DNA of 64,000 bases from Physcomitrium patens (Eukaryota > Streptophyta > Bryopsida > Funariales > Funariaceae): contig NC_037253.1 of the NCBI RefSeq assembly GCF_000002425.4, positions 17,376,407 through 17,440,406 on the forward strand. The letters are read 5' to 3'. The notes below the pieces were generated by a model. That model saw only the letters and a program-made list of their open reading frames with translations, did no database searches and was not told where the DNA came from. The translations under genes were made by a program, and so were the position numbers. Below are positions 46,930 to 60,915 of the stretch, one piece after another. How positions within the stretch are numbered: position 1 is the stretch's first letter; each line of letters opens with the position of its first letter.

Positions 46930-49900
46930 TGGATGTCATCGATGAAAAGCCTCCACCTTCTTTACTGCATTTGCAAGATTCTTTGCTAACTTCCATGTGT
47001 ATTCACTAATATTGTATTTGTAGCATTGAATAAGATATTTTAACTTATTTTGGTGCCACTTTAAGTCTAAGACTTCTTCCACTTCAAATTCTTCATTATT
47101 ATCTACTCTTATAAGAAGAAGTAACACTTGTCTTCTTCTTCATATGTCCATTATCTTGTATGATTCAAAAGGAAACATGTAGAATACTAGATGAATTTTT
47201 ATTAATTTCAATAGGTATAAATGATATGCAATTGGATTGATTTGTACAGAAATAGGAAATGGTCTAAGCTTACGATAGTCCAACTTGTCACAATGATGAG
47301 TAGTCTTGATATTATGATAAAATAATCATACCTTGTTACCCATGTCAAATGATGGTTGTTTCTTTCGATAGACATGTCTATTGAGCTTTTGTTGTTCTTG
47401 AACTTCTTTTAACTACTCCTTTATTATTGTATGTAGCTCTGACAAATAATTTGCTAAATCTTTCGTTATAGGATTATCAGCTTTTAAAAAGTCAAAAGTG
47501 TCAAATCATGGATAATAACCATAATTGAAAAAAAAAAATGTTTGTTTTGTAGAAAAATATATTGTGTTATTATAAAAAAACTTTGCCAATGGCAAAAGAG
47601 TTGTCCAATCATCTTATTGGTAGTTGATACTATATCTTAAATACTGCTCAAAAACTTGATTAATATGCTTTATTTGTCCATTAGTTTGAAGATGGAATAC
47701 CAAAGATAGTTTTATATCTAATTTTAGAAACTTAAAAAGAATGTATCAAAATCTTAATACAAATTGAGTTCTCCTATTTAATATAATATCCTTGGATAAT
47801 CCATGATAGTAATAGATGTTATTAAGAAAAAATTTAGTTGTTTCTTCACTTGTGATAAATTTTGTACACGGTACAAAATGTGCCATCTTGGTAAAACGAT
47901 CTACTATCACAAATATAGAGTCATAAGAACCTAAGATTGGAAGATCGATGATGAAATCCATTGAAACAGAAGTCTATGGTTGTTTTGGAATGGATAATGG
48001 TTAAAGAAGTCTGTAAGGTTGATGACAAGGAGTTTTTTATCTTGAACAAATGTTGCATGATTGAACAAAGTCTTTTATACCCTTTCACATTTGTGGCCAC
48101 CAAAAATCTCTAGATATAAGCTCCAAAGTCTTGTTGTATCCAAAATGTCATGCTGCTAAAAAGTTGTGACGTGCTTGAAGAATACGTAATCGTGCTTCTT
48201 CTTTTGGAACATATAATTGACCTTCAAAATAGAATAAGTTGTTTTTGAACTCAAACTTAGAATTATTTTGGAACTTAAAAGAAAGATTCTTGATATTGTG
48301 AATAAGAGGATCAGAAGATATACTTGATTGGATTTATTTTGTAAAGATTGAATCAACAATTAATGTTGATTTCATTACTCAAAGATGAAAATACTCTGGC
48401 TTTAAGAAAATCATTCTTTGTTGATTAAAAGATGCATCTCTTTCTTTTGGTGAAAGATAAGAACGCTTAAAAAGGAAGTCTGACAAATCTTGTTATTTTT
48501 CAAGTCGATATGTGATCTTGAAATCAAATCTTAATAAAGACATGCTCCAACGGGCTTGGCGACAATTCAAAATACATGCTGACATGAAATACTCGAGATT
48601 CTTATAATTTGTATACATGGTGACTAGATTGGAAGCGCCTTCTAGATGATGACACAATTCTTCAAATGAATCCACAATTAGAAGAAGCTTTTTTTCATGG
48701 ATTTCATAGTTAATCTCGGTTGCTAAAAAATTTCTGGAATGAAAAGCTACTAGGTGAAGTTTATCATCTATTCTCATTTGTGATAATACGGCATCCAAAG
48801 CAAAGTCTAATACGTCTGTTTCTATAAAAAATGCCTTAAAAAAGTTGACACAATACAAGGTTGGTGCAAAAATAAAGGTTGACTTCAAAGCTTCAAAAGA
48901 TGCTTCAACTTCTTTGCTCCATTTGAATTTGTCTTGGCAAGTCAAATGTGCAAGTGGAAGTGTAACTTAAGATAAGTCTTTGATGAAGATCCAATAATAA
49001 TTGGCATAGCCCAAAAAATATTAGATATCTCTTATCGTTTTTAGAATCTTTCAATCTATAATAATTTGAACTTTTAAAGATCCATCATAAGTCCATCATT
49101 TGAAATGATATATCTTAAGAAGTCGACTTGAGTAGTGTGAAATATACACTTTTCTATCTTGGTATAGAGTCTTGCATGTCTTAATTTTTGTAACACATGA
49201 TGAACATAAAGTTTATATTCATCTATGTTCTTAGAATAGATCAAGATGTCTTCTAGATAAGAGACAAAAAAATCGTCCAAAAATTCTCAAAAAATATCAT
49301 TCATTAGATGTTGAAAAGCTATCGATGCATTTGTAAGTCTAAAAGGCATGACATCGTATTCAAAATGTCCATATTTACTTCAAAATATAATCTTCCATTC
49401 ATCTCCTTCTTTAATACATACTAAATTGTATACTCTCCATAGATCTATTTTTGTATAGATCTTAGCTTGATTCAATTGATTGAGAAGTCTAGATATCAAA
49501 GATAGAAGGTATCTATTCTTGATGGTGATCTTATTGAGTCCTCGATAATCAACACATATCCACAATGATTCATCTTTTTTCTTCACAAATAAGATTGGAG
49601 CTCTTACTGGCAATTTGGAAGGAAATATGAAATTCTTGGCTAGATTTTCTTCAATATATTCCTTGAGTTCACCTAATTCATTTTGTGATAAACTATAGAT
49701 TGGTCCAAATGGCAGTCGTGCTCCTTCTTAAAGATCAATTGAGTAGTCATAGGAATGATGTTTTTGAAGAGTATCTAATTTCTTCTTCTCGAATATATCT
49801 TGAAATTCTGGATATTGGCTTGGAATGCCACTTGAAGTCTTTGCATCATTAGAAATAGGTGTGGTATAAATGACATAAGGTGAACTTTCTTTTACAGCAT

Positions 49901-50340
49901 GCAAGAAGGCTCTCGTACCTACAAATATAAGTTTTATTGTGCTAGACTTATGACTTTTTACTAGATTAATTTCACTCTTAATTATACTTTTAGAAGAGTC
50001 AAGAATATAAGAAATCCAATCTATGCAAAGATTATACTTTTTTAACCATAATAAACCTAAAATGACTAGATTAGGAAGAAATTTAATTATATTAAAGCTT
50101 ACGCAACTACTATGATTATTTATTGCTACATTTGTAGGAAGTATTTCATGACTAACATCTCCAAAAGACAATGGATAATCATCTATGACTTTTACATGAA
50201 CACGTTTAGTTTTTTGTATTAACAGTATTTTGTGACTTTTAACAAATTCTACGTCTAAAAAGTAAGTTGAGACTCGTAAATCTATTAAGGTGGAGGCTTT
50301 ATAATTATTAGATCGTGAATGCATATCTATTATAAAACAA
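46930..50340 (-). pseudogene. R3 pol relic
   Basis: Protease (about 50324-49730), reverse transcriptase (about 49613-49074: [19 protein letters not shown]), RNase H (about 48945-48493), integrase (about 48120-47700: MDFIIDLP, VDRFTKMAHFVPCTK) and chromodomain (47127-46936: EEFEVEEVLDLKWHQNKLKYL) are all recognisable. It is an old fossil with many breaks. Confidence 0.88.
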
Positions 50341-50449
50341 GGAGAAGGTTCTAATGAGAGGATAGGACCTTTATTAGAAATTGTAAAAGATTTTAGTCAC
50401 CCAGTTCCTACTATAACTGGATAATTTTGTTTTTTCATACATTCTCTTC

Positions 50450-51414
50450 TTATATAGTTGTGCTCTTCATTTTGTGGTTTCATTGCTTCTTTGGACAATG
50501 TCGAGTAGTGAGTTTAGGTTCTTCAAAATATAAGGACAATCCTTCTTGATGGCGACAAGTCTTTTCTTGCTCGGTAAGAAGTTTAAAACGTACCACATCA
50601 ATTTGTATATCCTCTACTTTTGAATGTATGTATTGAAGACATATTGGCATTGTCATCAAATTGTAGTAACGTTGAGGCCCACTTGTACAACTCTCAGATT
50701 GAAATTCAAAAAGCCAATTGTTGCACTTCACAACAAAGTCAATTGCTTGACTCAATGTTTGAGGATCAAGTAAGTTGAGCATCAATTTCTTTACTTCATA
50801 TTGTAATCTATAGAGAAATTGGCTAATAAGTGCAACATCATCCTACTTGATATCAGTTGTAAGTTATGGAAATTGTGAAGCATATAATATTACAAATCAA
50901 TTACCTTATCGCAATATACGGATCTTATTGGTTGCAACATATATTACATTATGTTCTCTATATATGGACCAAAATTTTACTAAAAATATCTTCAAATTAT
51001 ACAATATTGAAGCTTGTCATTCAACAAAAGATGAAAACTATAATAGTGTTGAATTTGAAAGAAGTATATCAATGAACCAAACTTGTGATCCTAGAGATGG
51101 ATAGCTTTGAGGTTGAAGTTCAATTACAAGTTGTACTTGATTGATAAATCTTCAAAATTTAGATCTTGTACCATTAAACTTATCGAGTAGGGCAACTCTT
51201 GGTTCTTTAACACTTGAAAGATATTCCACTATAGGTAGAGGGATATGATTTGGTGCAGATATTGAGGTAGCTCTAATCATCTATACATCGTCACTTCCTA
51301 CCATTCTTATTGATCCTTATGGTGGTAAGCTAAATTGATGCATTGTAAGCATCAACTCCTTTAATTTTTCTTGCATTTGTGCCATAGCTTTTATGATTTC
51401 AACAAGCTCTACCA
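50450..51414 (-). pseudogene. R3 gag relic
   Basis: Similar to R2 gag from the Met/Gln-rich start to the zinc knuckle region (LNLLDPQTLSQAIDFVVKC near 50780, CCHC-like motif near 50540). Broken. Confidence 0.85.
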
Positions 51415-51608
51415 TAATAACACTCAGAAAAATATCTAATACTACTCAAGACAAGTAAAAAAAAGGACTTGAGGACAAAGAAAATGTTAAGAACAATATA
51501 AGTTTAGAAGAGGATAATCCGCAAATTTTAATATGCTTATGTCTTATCATGAGAAAGAGGTAATCCACTCTTAATCAAGACAAGACAAAGCTTTGATATT
51601 GTAAAAGT

Positions 51609-51619
51609 ACTCTTGTCAA
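51609..51619 (-). promoter_or_regulatory. R3 candidate self-priming primer-binding site
   Basis: TTGACAAGAGT lies 2 nt from the LTR end and is identical to the R2 site although the rest of R3 has drifted strongly. Its complement ACTCTTGTCAA is present at the predicted start site in the R3 LTRs. Confidence 0.6.
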
Positions 51620-51621
51620 TC

Positions 51622-52181
51622 TGTCAAGGATATGAACTAGAAGATGATGAATAAACCAATGAAATTTGTATCAAAGAAAAAGTGACCAAATAGAAATAAA
51701 AAAATACGTATATTAAAAAAAAACTTGAATGGCTTATTGCCAAAAGACAAGAAAACCTAAGACTCTTGAAACTATACTAGAAGCAAGAAAAGAGTTGACA
51801 AGAGTGAAGAGGGCTTCACTCTTATCTCTATATATACTATTTAATTAAGAACTATGTGGTGATGTTCTATAGGACCTCCAATATGTGTTGACTTTGTAGG
51901 ACACATGCCTTGACTTATAAGACAAGTTTTTCTATATGTTTGCCACATAATTAGCTTGTTCTTCAAGCTACCAACATGTATGGTTTTATGATTAACTTGT
52001 TGATCAAGTTTTTAACCTAAAAGGTAATAATGGACACATATAAAGTCAAAGCAGTGTCTAATAAGCTTTTAGGAAGTTTTTTTTAGAAGATATTATAGAA
52101 TTAACTTATTTTTACCTACTTCTATCTATTTCTATTTATTTATATAGGTAATTATTTGCCTACATGTGTATATATGTAACA
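51622..52181 (-). repeat. R3 5' LTR (560 bp)
   Basis: TGTCAAGGAT...ATATGTAACA on the plus strand, followed by the target duplication ATAGA at 52182-52186. Confidence 0.93.
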
Positions 52182-52186
52182 ATAGA

Positions 52187-53183
52187 TTATTAAGATATTA
52201 GAGCTAATTTTTAAAGTTAAGTTAGAATTTTTATGAGAATGTGACTTCCTCCTATAATAATTATAGCTTTAGAAGAGAAATATAAAGGTTTTTTAATACT
52301 TACTATATTTTTTTTATTTTATTATTGTATATTCAATAAATTTAAGAAAAATACAATGATGAACCAAAAAACACAATCAAGTCATGCAAATCAATCTGAT
52401 AGGGTCAATATATGGTCTAGGGCTAAAAAAAGAGATATGATTGTTGGTTCTTTCAGCATAGCATCAATACCAAAATAGTCAAAGAATTGCTCAATTCCTT
52501 GAGCAATATCACTTGAAAGGCACCTACAATTACAGAATTTAGGCATATCAAAGAAAGCATATGCTCTAATAAGATAGACTTTACATCTATTTTATTATAC
52601 TAATATTAATATAATATTAGATACAAAATAATTAAGATAGAAGAGTGCTTATATAATGATCAATAATAATTCTAGAAATGTCATGCTTTTTATATTGAAG
52701 AGATATAAAAAACCATATTGATATTGGATAAAATTCAAAAAAAAGATTGAAGCTTTTAATGGACCATATAAAACCATGCTCATTGAAAAATGTTTTAGCC
52801 TAAAAAAACTAGAGAATATAAGTATAGATATATTTTTAAATGATGTAAAAGAAGTTGTTGACTTACTATTAGGAGTTAATATTGACTTGTCCAAAGATGT
52901 GGTAGTCTATTATGATGTAAAGAATTTCCATCACCAATATAAAATTTTCAAAAGGATGATACTAAATGCAAATTAATTTCTTATGTATAAAGCACTAGAA
53001 TCTAAGCTTATTATTATTGAGATATCTTTAAGACTAGATTCAAGATTAGAAAGAATAAATGAGACTCATTTATTCTTTCTAATCTTATCTTTTTTAAATA
53101 ATTAGATATTTCTAAGATTATTATATCTTAGAATCACCAAGATTTTAGAGTCAATTTTAGAAAGGCTCTCAAATTCAATACTT

Positions 53184-53220
<37 letters not shown>

Positions 53221-53400
53221 TATTAATAATATAAATAGTAGTAATATCAATGTAGACCAATTTAATAATAAAGATTGCCTACTTACTAGCTTCAAAAAAT
53301 TTACATCAACTAATAAAGCTCAAATTATCAATTAAGATGCAAAGCTCAAAAATCAAAGAAATTAAGATCCAAAGTATACAACTTTTGTAAAAAATCTAGT
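52187..53400. other. AT-rich DNA of unknown origin
   Basis: 52380-53000 has slightly less extreme composition and short frames on both strands (for example 52776-52976 plus), but I recognise no domain. It could be the decayed continuation of R8. A (TA)n tract lies at about 53184-53214. Confidence 0.4.
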
Positions 53401-53989
53401 TACTTTAAAAGAGACAAATGATTGTGATGGATGATAAGACCTATCAATTATTTCAAAGGGAATGAAGATTAGAGTTTGTAGCAAATACAATTTATTGTAT
53501 CTTAGATTTTTTCAACATATGATCAATGGTCTTTGTAGAACTCGTCCCTAAAAAGTGGAATAATTTCATAGACAAATATATTTATTATAATAATTATCTA
53601 AATAATATGAGTTGATAGAAGTAAGTAAAAATAAATAAATTTAATATATGGCATACATATGGCATACATATAAAAAGCTTGTCTTGCTTATTAGACACAT
53701 GTAAGAGATTCTATTAAACTTCGCAATGTAGCTCCTAGTTACGTAGTTTATATAGATGCAAGAGTGATGTCCTATTTATTCTTATCAATTTCTTTTTTAG
53801 TTTCAATAGTCTCTAGTTTTCTTGTCTTTTGACAATATTTATTCCAATTTCATCTTGAATATATATATAAAGAAGTAAGATATTTTTCAAAGAAATATTA
53901 CAATATATATATATATATATATATCGTAATATTCCTTTGAAAAATATCTTACTTCTTTACTTAAATTTTTCAAGCTCTTATCTTTGATA
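53400..53989 (+). mobile_element. R9: broken 3' end of a gypsy element (third-ORF end plus LTR)
   Basis: Plus strand. 53430-53525 matches the end of the third ORF of R1, followed by the degenerate polypurine region and an LTR from about 53567 to 53989. A TATA-like stretch and, 32 nt on, ATTCTTATCAA are still in register with R1. The rest of the element is missing or unrecognisable. Old fossil, R1/R2/R3 group. Confidence 0.65.
53869..53958. repeat. 33-bp inverted duplication inside the R9 LTR
   Basis: Arms 53869-53901 and 53926-53958 are reverse complements with one mismatch, separated by a 24-nt (TA)-rich loop. The right arm lies where LTR sequence is expected; the left arm is an extra inverted copy. 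Confidence 0.85.
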
Positions 53990-54329
53990 TTTATACATAC
54001 TATGATAAAATATATAATAAATTCCTAAATAATATATTTGATAATAAAATATAGCATATTAGATTTTTTATTTTTATATACTAATATTTAAATTATATTT
54101 ATATTTATTGAATGGAAAAATTTTATTAAAGAAGATTTTAGCTATAATAAAATAGTATCTTTAATATGAAGATAATTTATTTTAAGCCTATTTCAAATTA
54201 TATTTATTACTTTTTTGAAAAAAATAGAGTTGTAACTATTATAATATTAAGGAATTTATATTGTTGATATCAAATCTAAACTCTAGAAATAATGAATTTA
54301 GTAAATTTATTGTAACACCAATATTGGAT

Positions 54330-55700
54330 TTAAATTCTTTTAAATAAATTACATGATTATAAGCATTTTAATTGACAATTAATTTGGCTTCTTGTTTTAA
54401 GAATTATAGATCTTTATTCTTGCCTTTTAAAGAAGCCAACTTAAGTTTGAAGTTGAATATTTTTCCTTCTAAGAAGAAAAAATATGGTACCAAAAGGCAA
54501 CATTGTCTAATTTGTTCCTCATTGAAAAAAATAGAAATTTTTTTTTAATCTTCTTGACATGTATTTTTAATATTAAAAAGAATAATTTTATTGTTTGAAT
54601 AAATTTTAGACCAAAGCTAAAAACATCTATTCCTTAAATAATAAAATTTCTATTAATATTATTTTATATTTTTATAAAATATAATTTAAACATAATGAGA
54701 TTTTATTCAAGCATAGATCTAGTATGTAGTCTTATATATGAATAGAATATTTTTTAAGATATATTATAAAAAAATAGTATTCGATTTGGATATATTGAAT
54801 ATAACAATATAGATTGGATTCATAATTGTAGTATTTTTGTAAAAGTTTTATAATTTGAATTAAATAGAATAATACATTAGTAATTAATTAGAAGGTTTCT
54901 ATCACCTTTCTTGAAGATAAGGGTAATAAGTCCTTATAAAATTGCTATAAAAAATGCTTATCTATTCAATGAATCTTCAATTAGTTGTAGATAGACATAT
55001 TTGATGGTGCCTAAAAGATTTCAAAAAATTCAGTTCCTACACCATTTAATTTAAGAGCTTTGTTATAAGTTAATGGCTTAATTGAATTTATGTAGTTTTT
55101 TCAATGTAAGGACTTGCTCAAGAAAAGTTCTAACTTTTTCTTATAGTTTTAATATGTAGAGGTTCTTGATGGAGTCTTTAGTTGGCATAAGATCTCATTC
55201 ATTTTTAAATTTTTTATGGAATTGAGAATTTTTTTAACTCAATCTTGATATTTTTTTAAAGAATTTTTTATATTTATTAAATTATATTTTTGAGAATAAA
55301 TTTTTTAATACAAGAATTTTTCTCTTTAAGTGTTTTTTTTTCTTTATTAATAATAATCTTTATAATTAATCCAACTAATTCAACATATGATTCTTTGACT
55401 ATTTTCTTCATTTAAAAAAAAATATGCTATGTTATCTTAATGTTCTTTTAACATACTTTAGATAGTGACATTGTTTGAATGTGTATGTAGCTTAATATAA
55501 ATTTCTTCAAAAAAAATCTTCTCTACTTGCTCTTACTTCTTATAGTCATTGATCCTCACCATATAATAATTTCTATAGTATTTTACTTCATATTATTTCG
55601 GTCTATCAAATATATTATTTTGAAAGTATCTTAAGGTTATTTTTTTATGTTTTAGTTTCCACCTAATATCTATTTACTATTATTTAGTAAGAAGAGATAA
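54330..55700 (-). pseudogene. LINE (L1-type) reverse-transcriptase relic
   Basis: Minus-strand translation in shifting frames gives the L1-type RT series in the right order: KALKLNGVGTEFFEIF (near 55070-55020, compare NGKAPGLDG), GLITLIFKKGD (near 54955-54905), SFGLKFIQTIKLFF (near 54615-54570, compare GFGPKFIQWIKLLY) and a VPYFFFLEGK-like stretch (near 54500-54450, compare CPLSPYLF). An endonuclease-like ILGGN.NI stretch near 55670 suggests the EN end (compare GGDFNM). Many stops and frame changes occur between blocks and the catalytic YADD block was not found. No poly-A tail or target duplication was located. An old, dead copy. Confidence 0.6.
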
Positions 55701-57709
55701 AAATATTTTTACGGCATACTTCTATCTTAGTAGTAATTTGGAGTATGTGTATATATATATATATATATATGTATATTTGCTATACCAATCTTTTTCTATT
55801 TAAAAATAATTGACAATAAGTAATAAGATCCTTGTATCAAAGACAAAATCAATATATAATATTAAATACTTTAAATGATGATAGATTATGTTACATAAAC
55901 TTTCTTTTTCAATTCTATCTTTGATTTAAATATTTTAGAATTGCTTTTAGTATGTGGCACTTTCTTCCTTTTACAACTTGCAACCAAATTCTCTTGTATT
56001 GAAATTGCTTAGTTTGTGCTCTTAAAAAATATTGTTACACATCAATTTTTTGTATCTAATAATTTCTAATTTATAATAAATTTGAAGAAAAAATAAGATT
56101 TATTATATTATATGATAAAATATTGAATCAGTTTTATGATTCTTTACAAAAAAAAGAAAAAAAGAAAAAAAGAAAAAATTTCAACATCTAAATAATATTT
56201 TAGTATTGATTCGTGTCTAAAGGAATTCATCTTGGATTTACCTATTCTTCATAAAATATTCTTTTTATGCTTTGCTACTATATAAATAATTGATATTTCA
56301 TAATCTTTTTAGGAATAGATTTTTCTTTATAATTTATAATTTATTTCTATTTTATCTTGTATGTAATTGATATTTTATAGTACCATAAGTCCATAATATA
56401 TGCTTCCTATTTTTGTTTTCATAAATAATAGACTTCTATTTTTTTTGTTAAAATAAAATAAAAAATCATCTCAATTGCATTTTAATAAAGTGGCAAGTAT
56501 TGGAATAAATATCTTTAGTGTCATTTATATTATCTCTAGAAGAAATCTACTTTATTTGCCTTGATTTGGATTGAAATCAAGTGAAACTTCTAAATATGTA
56601 TTGATGGTATTTAATTTAAAGCATTTATCTTTGAATACCTTGTTGTAGATTTCTATTAAAATTTCTATTATATGTTCTAAATTTAATCTAAATAAAGAGG
56701 TATCCTTTTTAATGCTATCATATCAATTATCATTTATTGTTTGCCATATCTTTCTAGCAATTAGTGGTTCTCTGTATACACCTTTGAATTTAACATATAT
56801 ATATATATATATATATATTTTCATAGGCTTAGTATGGTATTTCTTCATTATATTAGATATTACTATCTGAACTCTATCATAGTGTGTATTAGATTGTTAG
56901 CTAATAGATTTTTTTATTGATATTGCTTGAGAGCTTATTATTGATGTTGCTTATAAAAATTCTACATATGGCATTGCCCGCTATAGTGTTTTTTTTTTTT
57001 AATTTTTAGTTCAAGAAAACCTTAGAATAATTTTAGTGATTATTATTATAAAATTTATTGCTATTATTAACTTATTTTTAAAAGAAAAAAAGATTACTAA
57101 AACTACAACCTTTGTATTAATTATTATATAGTCTTGCTTCTAGCTAGACCTTTATAAATAAAACTTGTTATTGTTTAAGAATAGATATTGATTCAATCAT
57201 CTTAATTATAAAAAATTTAAAATTTAATATCATCTATTTTTTATTATAATTATTTTTTTCCATGTATCTCTTATTATATTACTTTTATCATTGTTATCTT
57301 TTATGATCACTACAAATGTTGATCTTTAGAAATATAATTAATCTAAGACTAAAATTTTATTTATTATTAAGAATTTGAACTTTTGTTGTGTAAAAGGACA
57401 TATGAAAAAAAATTAAGATTGGTAATTGAAATTTTGTGTCTTTAGAAGATGGGCCTAAATATGTAAGTCAAAATGGGTTGGCTTTGGACTATTTGGTAGA
57501 GACTATTAAGATTTTCCTTGATCTTTTTCCTTGATTCAGTATATATTTTTGATCCAATTGCAAATCTTCTAGAGAATCATGTTAGTTGCGTATAGTGTTA
57601 TCTCAAGATTATATTATAATAAATTTATATAATTCAAAATTTGAAAATATTTTATTAATTGTTGTTGGAACTTGAAGAGAAATTCTTGATATTTTTTAAA
57701 GTGATTTTA

Positions 57710-57749
<40 letters not shown>

Positions 57750-57828
57750 TTTTCAAAGTGTAGAAATTTTTATTTTTATTTTATATAATAATTTAATATT
57801 TATTTCTAAGAAATAAGTAACTTTAGTC

Positions 57829-57865
<37 letters not shown>

Positions 57866-58149
57866 ATGTATATAAGATTAATGAATATAAAAGAAGGCTC
57901 CTGTAAAACAATTTAATAGATTATTAATTAATTTGAAGCTAATTTTTATTTTTTATTATATTTTTTTATTTTTAGTAATTCTTAAGTATAATTATGTTAA
58001 GAAGGATGTAAAATAAAAATTAAAAGTAAGTTAGAAGTTATTTAGGAATAAATTATATTCAAATATATTTTATTGTATTTTTAAATTTTATAAGTATTAA
58101 AATATTTTATAAAATAAACCATATGAATAGTCAATTCTTACTAAAAGAT
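55701..58149. other. AT-rich DNA, possible continuation of the LINE relic
   Basis: The region up to about 56760 may still be LINE endonuclease domain, but I could not read conserved blocks. It holds (TA)n tracts near 55750, 56795 and 57831 and a 32-nt poly-T at 57712-57743. No gene seen. Confidence 0.4.
57712..57743. repeat. 32-nt poly-T tract
   Basis: An uninterrupted run of T. It might mark the poly-A end of a minus-strand retroposon, but no adjoining element was recognised. Confidence 0.9.
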
Positions 58150-58420
58150 GTATTTTAAATACAATAATTAAGTCATTTTGGCCAAAAAAGTACTTCTAAG
58201 GCTTATTTGATGGCTATTAGCCTTGATCCTTTGATCAATGAAGGAAGTAGATTTTTAGATATATAATTTTTTATCTTTTTAATAATATAAAAAATATTTA
58301 AATTTTAAATGGTCATAAGTAAGTTTGAGCCTCACTAAGGCTCACAAGTAGTATATATGAGTGTCCTAGATAGGCGACAATGCCTTAGTCTTAGTCTCCT
58401 ACCTACATCCAAGGTGCTAC
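58150..58420 (+). mobile_element. Possible LTR fragment of the R8 subfamily
   Basis: Shares the stretch CTCACAAGTAGTATA(A/T)AT with the R8 LTR just before the TATA box, and CCTTAGTCTTA shortly after it. The distance from TATA to that motif is 36 nt here, not 32. No internal region or second LTR was found. It is weak evidence for an old LTR remnant. Confidence 0.35.
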
Positions 58421-60879
58421 ATTCCATATGGAACTTGTGCACCTCCCTTCCTACAAGTACTATAGTAGCTATTGGTCCTCTTATTTTTTTTTTACTAGTA
58501 ATTGTTTTTTTTCTTTCTTTCTTTCTTTTATTTTTTTTTATTTTTATTTATTTTTTGTTTTCACAATGGTCTTCAAAAATATCCAATCAGCCTATAAATC
58601 TCTTAAGGCTTCCAAATCTTGTTCCATTTCTTTGTAATAACCTCTCAAGGTTGATAAAATAATTTTTATCAAAGTCTTAAAAATTTCTCAATTTTTTAAT
58701 TTTTTTTTAAAAAAATTATAATTTTATTTTAATTTATTTTCTAATACTAATATTAATTTAAAATATTTTTTTTTTACCTTGATAATTTATTTTAATATTA
58801 AAATTAATTTAAATCATTCAACAATGTTATTTCTTATATAAATAATTAAAAAGATATGAAGTTCTTTTTCATGCTTTTTTTACCTACTAAATAAAATTTA
58901 TTATTGCTTCAATAATTAATAAATATGATTAAAAGATCAATATAAATATTGGTCTCAATTACTAAATACTAATTCCTGCAATTAAAAGAAATACTATTTG
59001 AATTAAGATATTTATCTCTAAGACTTACTAAGATTCCAATTGCATAATTTTTTTTCTAATAAGACTCTTATAACTTATAAACACTTTTAAATTATAATAA
59101 ATACTTAATAAATAAAAAATATTCTATAATATTTATATTTTTTTAATTAAATAACTTAAAACTATACTTTTAATAATTATGCCAATTAAGATCTATTTGT
59201 AAGACTTACACTTTGGAATAGCTTTTATATTATTATGGTCTTCCATTCATGTCTTTGCCTTTCTATACTCTTTTGGTATTTGAGCATCTAATATTAACAT
59301 GTTATTTTTAAAAAATTTAGTAATCACGTGAAACATTATGTTATTATTAATATGATACTAATGATTTATTCTATCTAGGATTAATGAACTTGTTATGCTA
59401 AATACTTTAACAACCTCAATTTGGAATATTTTTAGAATCCTAATGCTTCAAACATTACTTTAACATCTGTTTTTCAATTTAAGTTTCTAAATATTTGCAT
59501 ATAGACAACAAAAATGAATGATTGAGTATTACAAACTATTAATTAGCATTTTAAAGAGTCAATAAAGACTAATATGTTGAAAGTACAATTTGTAGTAGCT
59601 ATGGATGTTTCAACTCTATTTCCAAGCTTCATTCACACAAAAAAAAGAAAAAAGAAAAAGAAAAATAAAATAATAACATAAAATAACTAATAAAATGAAT
59701 ATTATTATTTTTTTTAGCTATTATAGCATTGCTAATTATTAAGATACATATAATTATTTTTGACTAATTCTATTAAATAATATTATATTTAAAAATATTA
59801 TATTAAATAGTAAGAAAAAAATTACATCTAATTTTGTTGTAGATAAAAAATGTATATGAGTTTTTAAATCACATCAAAATACTTAGATTTTCTTATAACA
59901 TTTAAGCTAGATAAGTCCATAATTTTTATGATTCTTGATAAGTGATTTTTTGGCCTTGTGCATACATTATGATAGTATTGATAGTTTTTTTCAATTGATT
60001 TAACAAATGAGATAATTTCGAATACTATAATATAAGATATTTCAACAATGGACATAATTGAGTATTTGAGTAAGCATATCTTCAAATATTATGATAATCT
60101 GCAATAATATTTCATGTCATATAATTTTAAATTTTTATATATAAAAAAATAATTACTATTTTATATTTTTTAAAGATTATTTTTTATTAATATAAATAAA
60201 ATAAGTAAAAAATATATAATTAAAATAATAAAAAATGAATCAAATAGATATTAATTTTGAATAGAAGTTGTTTGTATATGAATATATTTCACTTTGTATG
60301 GATATATACCTCGTTGCTTAAATTTAGATATAATAATAATAGAAATGATTATATTGGCCATTTTCCACCTCAAAACATGCAATATATAAAGTTTTAGGAA
60401 ATATTTAGAAAGAAATAGTAATGGAAAAGAATAATAAATATATTTGTAACAAATAAAAAATAAAAATCAAAAAGCATTGCAATGTATAAAATGTGTGAAT
60501 AATTTTGTGAATAATTGTGTGAAACATGATTTCTTTGGCGTATCCAAAAAAAAATATAATATTATTCAAGCATTAAATTAAAAATAAAATGGCAAGTTTA
60601 AAATTTAAAATTTGATTTCAACAGTGGATTCATAAACCTAGAATATTATATTTGAATTATAAGAAAAACATTTACTACTAAATAAATATGGAGGTTGTCA
60701 GTAACAACAAGGTTGTAAAGAAACAAACTTAGATAAAACTAACCAAAAAGGTTGTGGAGTGGAATATTTTCAAGATAGTGGAACAATTTAAAAATTCATT
60801 TCAAAAATATGTAGGATTAAAATAAATAGTATGACATTAAATATATATGATTAAAATTAAAGTTAAAAAAATGATAAGG

Positions 60880-60915
<36 letters not shown>

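Larger units (their letters stand above)
45801..52181 (-). mobile_element. R3: old, broken chromodomain Ty3/gypsy element with both LTRs
   Basis: Bounded by the target duplication ATAGA (45796-45800 and 52182-52186). Order in its own direction: 5' LTR 52181-51622, priming site, gag about 51414-50450, pol about 50340-46930, third ORF relic 46820-46396, 3' LTR 46356-45801. About 6.4 kb, so nearly full length, but broken by several tens of breaks. LTRs differ by very roughly 9 percent by eye, which suggests several million years under the same assumed rate. Confidence 0.92.

Noticed and set aside
58150-58420. A further example of the 32-nt TATA-to-priming-motif spacing
   Set aside because: The related motif is present but 36 nt from the TATA start, and no internal region is preserved to show a primer site, so it is not counted as support.
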